Below are positions 45,615 through 51,892 of a DNA stretch of 51,892 nt, piece after piece. The position numbers and the translations under genes were made by a program. This stretch comes from Bacteroidales bacterium (GTDB taxonomy: Bacteria; Bacteroidota; Bacteroidia; Bacteroidales; P3), in the NCBI GenBank assembly GCA_016283745.1, contig JAEENM010000006.1, forward strand, positions 1 through 51,892, read 5' to 3'. Numbering within the stretch: position 1 is the first letter of the stretch; the number at the start of each line of letters is the position of its first letter. Under the pieces are notes generated by a model. It was not told the origin of the DNA. It searched no databases and saw nothing but the letters and a program-made list of their open reading frames with translations.

Positions 45615-46964
45615 ATGGCAAAAAAACTATATGAGCACAGATTGACGGGTGTTTTCAACGCGTTGAAATTCATAGCGTTGGTGCTTGTTGTTGTACTGTC
45701 GGCAAACGTTGCCAATGCACAGGACGACAATGCTTTGAACGACGCCCGCAGGCAACAGCAGCAGGCGGCGCGCGAAGCCCAGGAGGCACGACGCAACTAC
45801 GCCGAAGACTCCGCAGCTATGGCAAAACGCATAAAAACACTGCAGACGATGCTTGCCAACGCACAGGCACAATTGGCCGAGACCAAGTCGAGCAGCGACT
45901 CCATAGCCAAGATGAAACAGATTATCATCAAACAGCAGCAAACTGTTGAAAGTCTGCGCAAGAGCCTGCGTTCCAACATGCGTTTGAAAGACTCGTTGCT
46001 CAGCGCCAACTCGGAGCTGGTGCGCCAACTCGACGAAAAGAACAACCAACTTATCGAAAAAGTGCGTCTGTTGCAGGATATGGAACTGCGTGTGGCCCGC
46101 AGCGAGAGCACCTACCGCGATTCGATGGGCAACACCCGCGTGGAAACCACCCGATTGGAAGGCCTGATAAAAGCCCAGGAGGTGAACATCGAGGCCAAGC
46201 AGCGCGAGGTGGAATACCTGCGCCGCGAGCTGAGCATGCGCGATACCGAGATTTTTAACCAGAGAGCCAACTACCGCCGTGTGCGCAACGACCGCGACCA
46301 TTACCTCAATCTCTCCGATTCGTTGCGTAACGAGCTTATGGCTACGCAAAAGATTGTAATTCAGAAAGAAGAAGAACTGAAATATACAAAAAAACGTGCC
46401 GAAGAAGCCGAAGCAAAGATAAACAATGCCACCAACAAGAAAAAGAAAGTGCGTGTAATTCAAGGTATTGCAATGCGTTTCTACCGCACCCCCGACTGGT
46501 ATATACGACCGTCGAAAACTTCCGAAGGAACCGTGGAGTATTTGATTACAAACAAAAACTCCGGCACTGTGGAATTTGACTTTATCACAGGCGCTTCCGT
46601 AATGCTTTGGGATTTAACACCTTATTTCCACAAGGGCAAAAGAGACACTACTCCCAGTCAGGGAGTCAATTTCAAACGCTTCGACCAAGATTTTACTTAC
46701 GATTTAGGTATCTATGTCGGATTCGGTGGTTCAAACCTTTTCAAGAACTTCTACGTTGGGCCTAGTTTCAAGTTTATGGATTTCTTCCATTTCACTGTGG
46801 GTGCCAATATTGCTGAATATAAGGTGCTTGCAGGCGATTACAAAGAGGGCGATCCACTTCCGAGCGGATTTTCAATAAAAGACCAGATTGTTGACCAATG
46901 GAAAGTGACATTATTCTTCGCTCTCTCGCTGGATTTGGACTTCTTGTCGTACATAAAGAAATAA
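45615..46964 (+). CDS. Coiled-coil protein with C-terminal beta-rich domain, unknown
   Basis: Signal-like N-terminus, long coiled coil (QQAAREAQEARRNYAEDSAAMAKRIKTLQ...), C-terminal strands. Confidence 0.6.
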   Translation: MAKKLYEHRLTGVFNALKFIALVLVVVLSANVANAQDDNALNDARRQQQQAAREAQEARRNYAEDSAAMAKRIKTLQTMLANAQAQLAETKSSSDSIAKMKQIIIKQQQTVESLRKSLRSNMRLKDSLLSANSELVRQLDEKNNQLIEKVRLLQDMELRVARSESTYRDSMGNTRVETTRLEGLIKAQEVNIEAKQREVEYLRRELSMRDTEIFNQRANYRRVRNDRDHYLNLSDSLRNELMATQKIVIQKEEELKYTKKRAEEAEAKINNATNKKKKVRVIQGIAMRFYRTPDWYIRPSKTSEGTVEYLITNKNSGTVEFDFITGASVMLWDLTPYFHKGKRDTTPSQGVNFKRFDQDFTYDLGIYVGFGGSNLFKNFYVGPSFKFMDFFHFTVGANIAEYKVLAGDYKEGDPLPSGFSIKDQIVDQWKVTLFFALSLDLDFLSYIKK

Positions 46965-46970
46965 ACAGCT

Positions 46971-47489
46971 GTGATGCAGAAAGATACGGAAAAACACTGG
47001 GTAACCTTCTACACCAAGCCGCGGTCCGAGAAAAAGGCCTTCGCGCAGCTCGAGCGTAGCGGTTTCGAGCCGTATCTGCCCCTGCAACGTCGCTTGCACA
47101 AATGGCACGACCGCAAGAAATGGGTGGAGATGCCGTTGTTCAGCTCGTATATCTTTGTGAATATATACTACAAACAGCTGTATCAGGTGCTGGAGCAGCC
47201 CTGCATCACGCGCTATGTGCGTTTCGGCGACGAGGTCGCGGTGCTTTCCGAGACCGAAATCGACGCCCTGCGCCGCATGATAGCCTCCGAACGGGAACTC
47301 TTTGTACAGAACATGTCGCAGATGAAAAAAGGCTCGCGGGTGCGGCTTATCTCCGGCGGCGTTTTCGACGGGCTGGAGGGTGAGCTGATCTCCGACTGCA
47401 AGGACGGCAACTTCGCGGTGCGTATCCAGTGCGTGTCGAGCGTGGTAGTGATGAATGTGGACCGACAACTGATGGAATTTATCGAATAA
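46971..47489 (+). CDS. NusG-paralog antiterminator (UpxY-like)
   Basis: HWVTFYTKPRSEKKAFAQLERSGFEPYLPLQRRLHKWHDRKKWVEMPLFSSYIFVNI and KOW-like GGVFDGLEGEL. Confidence 0.87.
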   Translation: MMQKDTEKHWVTFYTKPRSEKKAFAQLERSGFEPYLPLQRRLHKWHDRKKWVEMPLFSSYIFVNIYYKQLYQVLEQPCITRYVRFGDEVAVLSETEIDALRRMIASERELFVQNMSQMKKGSRVRLISGGVFDGLEGELISDCKDGNFAVRIQCVSSVVVMNVDRQLMEFIE

Positions 47490-47557
47490 AACAATCATTA
47501 ACGTAATAAAAAAGCAATAAAACCGACAAAAATACGTATAGTAACCAAACAGAAACG

Positions 47558-48265
47558 ATGGAAACACAACCGATTATATTATTGCAGCACGCCACCATCA
47601 AGAACGACGACTACCCGATATTGCAGAACGTCAGCCTTAGCGTGAACAAAGGCGAGTTCGTTTACCTTATCGGGAAAAGCGGAGCGGGCAAGACCACACT
47701 CTTCCGTGCCCTCTACGCCGACACCTGCGTCTCCGAAGGCGAGGCATTCGTGTGCGGCTTCGATGTGGCCAAGATAAAGAAATCCAAAATACCGATGCTG
47801 CGCCGCAAACTGGGCATAGTGTTCCAGAATTTCAACCTGCTCAAGGACCGCAACGTGTACGACAACCTGTCGTTTGTGATGCGCGCCACCGGCTGGAAAA
47901 ACAAAAACGACATCGACACCCGCATACAGCAGGTGATGGAGTCGGTGGGACTGCCCGACAAACTGCTCTGTCCCATACACCGTCTCTCCGAAGGCGAACA
48001 GCAGCGCGTGGGCATAGCAAGGGCGTTGCTCAACAACCCCGAACTTATCCTCGCCGACGAACCAACCGGCAACCTCGACCCGCAGACTTCCGAAGAGATT
48101 ATGAACCTCTTTGTGAGCATCAACCGCGAATATAACACCACAATACTCATCTCCACCCACGACTACATTATGATAGACAAATTCAAGGCACGTCTGCTCT
48201 ATTGCGAAAACCATTCCGTTTACGAACCAAACAACATCAACAATACCAACAATACCAACGAATAA
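47558..48265 (+). CDS. ftsE: ABC transporter ATP-binding protein, FtsE-like
   Basis: GEFVYLIGKSGAGKTTLFRALYAD, LRRKLGIVFQNFNLLKDRNVYDNLSFVMRATGW, LADEPTGNLDPQTSEEIMNLF. Confidence 0.88.
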   Translation: METQPIILLQHATIKNDDYPILQNVSLSVNKGEFVYLIGKSGAGKTTLFRALYADTCVSEGEAFVCGFDVAKIKKSKIPMLRRKLGIVFQNFNLLKDRNVYDNLSFVMRATGWKNKNDIDTRIQQVMESVGLPDKLLCPIHRLSEGEQQRVGIARALLNNPELILADEPTGNLDPQTSEEIMNLFVSINREYNTTILISTHDYIMIDKFKARLLYCENHSVYEPNNINNTNNTNE

Positions 48266-48278
48266 AACCATTACAGCG

Positions 48279-49220
48279 ATGAAACGTATATTGATAATAT
48301 TAGCAGCCCTGTTGCTTGTGGCACCGTCGGTTACGATGGCACAGAAAAAAGGCAAAAAGGAAGTGAACCCCATTCTGGAGGGCAAAAAGAAAGTCCGCAA
48401 GACCGACTTCGACTCCGTTTGGCGTTTTACCACTTTCAACACCAAAAAGAAATACTATTGTAATTTCAATTACCTGACGTTCAACTCGATAAACGACCCC
48501 GAAAAGCCTATTAAGGACTCCAAGCAGGAGATTTGGGGCGAGTTCAAACCGATTATGAACTATCTGGAGATGAACTCCCGTGTCCCGGTGAAGATTTGCG
48601 CCATCTACGCCATCAATCCCGAAATCACCGACAAGGTTAAACGCATGCGTCTCGAGCAGGAGGCCGGCGAGGCCGCCAAGGAGGCTCTCGAAAACTTCTC
48701 CGGATGGATGAAACTGCGCGAATACCGCAACAAAATCACCATTCAGGTGGCACAAATCGACTACCGCTACTGGTTCGGCTCCGATTATGTGAACATGGAG
48801 AAACCTACCGACGACATCATCATCGTGGGCGAGGTGCTGTTCTTCGCCACCAAGAAGATAGATTTCTTCCCCAACGCCGCCGAGGGCGCTCAGACCTTCC
48901 GCACCATCAAGTTCCTGCCCAACAGCACCGAGCTGTACGACAGTTTCGACAAGGAACTCGACGAGCTGGCCGAATACCTGGAGCAGAACGAGCGTCTGGA
49001 GGTGCTTCTGAAGAGCTACACCGACGACAACGGCACCGAGACCTACAACATCGCCATTTCGAAAAAACGTGCCGAAATCATCAAAAAAGCACTTGTGAAA
49101 CGCAATATTGCGCCTCACCGCATCGAAATTGAGGCTCTCGGCTCGGAGAACCCCATCGGCGACAACCTCACCTACGAGGGCAAGGTGGCCAACAACCGTG
49201 TGGATGTTGTAATACAATAG
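48279..49220 (+). CDS. OmpA family protein
   Basis: C-terminal FRTIKFLPNSTELYDSFDKELDELAEYLEQNERLEVLLKSYTDDNGTETYNIAISKKRAE. Confidence 0.85.
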   Translation: MKRILIILAALLLVAPSVTMAQKKGKKEVNPILEGKKKVRKTDFDSVWRFTTFNTKKKYYCNFNYLTFNSINDPEKPIKDSKQEIWGEFKPIMNYLEMNSRVPVKICAIYAINPEITDKVKRMRLEQEAGEAAKEALENFSGWMKLREYRNKITIQVAQIDYRYWFGSDYVNMEKPTDDIIIVGEVLFFATKKIDFFPNAAEGAQTFRTIKFLPNSTELYDSFDKELDELAEYLEQNERLEVLLKSYTDDNGTETYNIAISKKRAEIIKKALVKRNIAPHRIEIEALGSENPIGDNLTYEGKVANNRVDVVIQ

Positions 49221-49238
49221 TTTGAAAATGAACAAGAT

Positions 49239-49275
49239 AAAAGCAACGGACAACGCTCTGTTGCTTTTCTTTTTT
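49239..49275 (+). terminator. Intrinsic terminator after the OmpA gene
   Basis: aaaagcaac ... gttgcttttctttttt. Confidence 0.7.
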
Positions 49276-49279
49276 ATAA

Positions 49280-50245
49280 ATGACTGACAAGGAGCAATAT
49301 AGGCAGATTTGCGAATCGCATCCCGAAATACCTCTGTTTATGCAACATTGGTGGATGGAGGCGGTGTGCGCAGGCAAACAGTGGGACGTGCTGCTTTACA
49401 GCAACGGCGAGGGCGAAGTGCAGGCCGTGATGCCGTTCCTTATCGGCAAAAAGCTGTGGATGCGCTATGTGCTGATGCCGCTACTGACGCAGTACAACGG
49501 CGTATGGTACCTGAAAAGCGATTTCAAGAGCGAAAACGAGCGTCTCAGTTTCGAAAAAAAAGTCTGTAATGAGTTTGTGGGACGTCTCAAAGACTTAAGA
49601 TTGAAGTATTTTTCGCAAAATTTCGCGCCACAGTTCACCAACTGGCTTCCGTTTTATTGGAACGGCTTCCGCCAAACAACCCGTTACACTTACCAGATTC
49701 AGGACTTGGACGACCTCGATGCTGTTTTCGCCAATATGGATAAAAAGCGGCAGCAGAGCAAGATACAGGCGTTGGAGGAGAGCTACCAAGTGCGTTTCGA
49801 CCTCCAGCCAGAGGATTTTTACAATTTCCACGCCAGCTACTGGCAGAGCAGGGGAGGAGAGGAGTCGCTGCCGCGCGACTTTGTGGTAAGGCTGTGCACC
49901 GAGGCGCTAAATCGCAACCAAGGTCTCATTGCAGGACTTTACGATGCCGAAAACTGCCTTGTGGCAGCCTATTTCATTGCCTACGACAGCACTACCGCCT
50001 ACGCCTTGATGTCGGCTTTCGACAAACAGAAGAATGTGAACGGCATGACCGCCTTGCTTGTGTGGAATATCATCAAACAGCTGTCGGGAAAGGTGAAAGT
50101 GTTTGATTTTGAGGGAAGTATGGATGAGAACGTGGAATATTCGTTCCGCTACTACGGCACCAAGCAAGTGCCTTATTTCCAAATTGTTAAAAGTAACAGT
50201 CTGCTGTTCAGCGCTTTGGTTTCGTTAAAAAAACGTCTTGGATGA
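49280..50245 (+). CDS. FemAB/GNAT-like acyltransferase
   Basis: KRQQSKIQALEESYQVRFDLQPEDFYNFHASYWQSRG ... VFDFEGSMDENVEYSFRYYGTKQVPYFQI. Confidence 0.65.
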   Translation: MTDKEQYRQICESHPEIPLFMQHWWMEAVCAGKQWDVLLYSNGEGEVQAVMPFLIGKKLWMRYVLMPLLTQYNGVWYLKSDFKSENERLSFEKKVCNEFVGRLKDLRLKYFSQNFAPQFTNWLPFYWNGFRQTTRYTYQIQDLDDLDAVFANMDKKRQQSKIQALEESYQVRFDLQPEDFYNFHASYWQSRGGEESLPRDFVVRLCTEALNRNQGLIAGLYDAENCLVAAYFIAYDSTTAYALMSAFDKQKNVNGMTALLVWNIIKQLSGKVKVFDFEGSMDENVEYSFRYYGTKQVPYFQIVKSNSLLFSALVSLKKRLG

Positions 50246-51228
50246 AAAATAACGCTTCGAAAGAAATGGAAACGCTGTTTGCTGACCTCTGCAAACAGAT
50301 TGCTGGCACCGACTTCGGCAGCATTTCGGTTTCGGAGCAGTATATCGAGAAAGTGAGACGCAATGTAGACACGCTTCCTTATTATTCGAAAATTTATTCC
50401 TGCTGTTTAAGCGGTCTTACCGACGTTGCCAACACTGTCCTTGTGGATTACGGCGGCGGATGCGCTTTTCTTTCGCAGTTTGCCAAACGTCTTGGCGTGG
50501 CAAAGGTGATTTATGTCGATATAAATACAGAGTCTGCACAGACCGCTGCAGAACTGAAACGTGTGCTCGGCATTGGTCCGGATGTGATTATCCATGGCGA
50601 CTCCCGCGATTTTAAGGACTGGTGCGCCGAAAATAATTTGGTCCCCGATTGCCTTGTCTCCGTTGACGTTATCGAGCATATCTACGACCTCGACGCCTTT
50701 TTCGGCGACCTGCTTTCCGTCAACCCTTCGATGAAGATGGTGTTCACTACGGCTTCCAATCCTTGCAATAGGTTGAAAGTACGTAAGTTGCGCAAGGTGA
50801 TGCTTTCCGACGAGCAGGGAAGGTGGGATGAAAAAGGTTTCTACGCCCAACGGCTTGATTTTATCCGTCAGCGTTTCCCGCAACTTACTGAAAATGAGTT
50901 GGAATATTGGGCACGGAATACGAGAGGACTTGTGTTTGACGACATTGAAAAGGCCGTTGCCGAAAAGCGTCCCAACACCGCCATCGACCGCTACAACACT
51001 TGCGACCCCGCCACTGGCAGTTGGACGGAGCGGGTGCTGCCGTTGTCCGACTATAAACGTCTGTTTTCCAAGTATAAACGCATACTTTGTGTGGAAAACG
51101 GTTTCTACGACACCAATCGCACCCAGCCGCAAAAGGCTTTCCGGGCCTTGCTCAACGGCATAATTCGGCTGTTTCCCCATCTGGGACGTTGTGTTGCACC
51201 ATTTATAATTCTGAAAACCAAGTATTAA
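50242..51228 (+). CDS. Class I SAM-dependent methyltransferase-like protein
   Basis: VLVDYGGGCAFLSQFAKRLGVAKVIYVDIN motif; DCLVSVDVIEHIYD. Confidence 0.75.
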   Translation: MKNNASKEMETLFADLCKQIAGTDFGSISVSEQYIEKVRRNVDTLPYYSKIYSCCLSGLTDVANTVLVDYGGGCAFLSQFAKRLGVAKVIYVDINTESAQTAAELKRVLGIGPDVIIHGDSRDFKDWCAENNLVPDCLVSVDVIEHIYDLDAFFGDLLSVNPSMKMVFTTASNPCNRLKVRKLRKVMLSDEQGRWDEKGFYAQRLDFIRQRFPQLTENELEYWARNTRGLVFDDIEKAVAEKRPNTAIDRYNTCDPATGSWTERVLPLSDYKRLFSKYKRILCVENGFYDTNRTQPQKAFRALLNGIIRLFPHLGRCVAPFIILKTKY

Positions 51229-51231
51229 GCT

Positions 51232-51705
51232 ATGAATATACGACTTGTGGTGGTGGCCAAGACCGACGAGAAATATCTGCAGGAAGGCATCGACATTTAT
51301 GTCCGCCGGCTGGCACATTACGTCAATTTCGAGATGGTGGTGATTCCCGCCCTGCGCGACACCAAGAACCTTTCGCCCGCCGATATGAAAGAGCGCGAGG
51401 GAGTGTTGATTCTCAAAGCGGTGGAGAAATCCGACTACGTGGTTCTGCTCGACGAGCACGGAAAGGAATACACTTCGGTGGAGTTCTCGCAGTTTCTGCA
51501 AAAGCAGATGAACAGCGGCATACGCACACTAAGTTTTGTGGTGGGCGGTGCTTATGGCTTTTCGCCCGACGTGTATGCCCGTGCCAACGGCAAAATTGCA
51601 CTCTCGCAGATGACATTCTCGCACCAGATGATACGGCTTTTCTTTGTGGAACAGCTGTACCGCGCCTTCACCATTCTTAAAAACGAACCTTATCATAACG
51701 AATAA
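51232..51705 (+). CDS. rlmH: 23S rRNA pseudouridine-1915 N3-methyltransferase RlmH
   Basis: VVVAKTDEKYLQEGIDIYVRRLAHY, LDEHGKEYTSVEFSQFL, FVVGGAYGFSPDV, LSQMTFSHQMIRLFFVEQLYRAF. Confidence 0.97.
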   Translation: MNIRLVVVAKTDEKYLQEGIDIYVRRLAHYVNFEMVVIPALRDTKNLSPADMKEREGVLILKAVEKSDYVVLLDEHGKEYTSVEFSQFLQKQMNSGIRTLSFVVGGAYGFSPDVYARANGKIALSQMTFSHQMIRLFFVEQLYRAFTILKNEPYHNE

Positions 51706-51717
51706 TAGATCAATACG

Positions 51718-51892
51718 ATGGAAAAATCCTTTCTTTACCTTCACGGTTACAACTCGAACGGCAATGCCTTCAAGGCACAGCAGTTGCACGCCATGTTCCC
51801 CGAATACGGCTTTATCAGTCCCGATTTCCATTACAAGACCACCGCGCCACGCGATGTGCTGCGGCAGATTGTGGATATTGTGAAATCCAACG
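51718..51892 (+). CDS. YqiA/YcfP-like alpha/beta hydrolase (3' truncated by window end)
   Basis: MEKSFLYLHGYNSNGNAFKAQQLHAMFPEYGFISPDFHYKTTAPRDVLRQIVDIVKSN; no stop before window end. Confidence 0.75.
   Translation, partial: MEKSFLYLHGYNSNGNAFKAQQLHAMFPEYGFISPDFHYKTTAPRDVLRQIVDIVKSN

Overview
This is a Bacteroidales-type chromosomal window, judged from -7 boxes of the TAnnTTTG type and from GldF/GldG, UpxY, GlsB/GlsA-like and FISUMP-like genes. It holds about 46 supportable CDS, mostly housekeeping or envelope genes: ABC-F ATPase, S41 protease, arginine deiminase, UmuDC, PfkB/RfaE-like kinase, asparaginase, IlvE, GldFG, SurE, LpxB, GcvH, RarA, EngB, DacB, FtsE, OmpA and RlmH. I saw no rRNA, tRNA, cas genes, integrase or transposase. 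The most interesting segment is an AT-richer accessory block at ~14.6-21.9 kb. It contains a WYL regulator, a Fic protein with an antitoxin-like N-terminus and an 11-nt tandem repeat in its linker, a mini retropepsin, a WG-repeat protein, and a two-gene unit. In that unit (18265-21911) an N6-adenine-methylase-like/HsdS-like protein is fused to histidine-kinase modules and followed by a receiver-domain protein with an unassigned helical C-terminus. This is my main candidate for an undescribed signalling or defence system. Non-coding observations: (i) a dispersed multi-hairpin repeat with conserved GGA loops and covarying stems, one copy inside a ~358-bp insertion flanked by exact 21-bp direct repeats at the 3' end of surE; (ii) degenerate 7-nt-periodic tracts in many intergenic regions; (iii) a long structured 5' leader upstream of a FISUMP-like lipoprotein. 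All family assignments come from reading translated sequence by eye; no searches were run.
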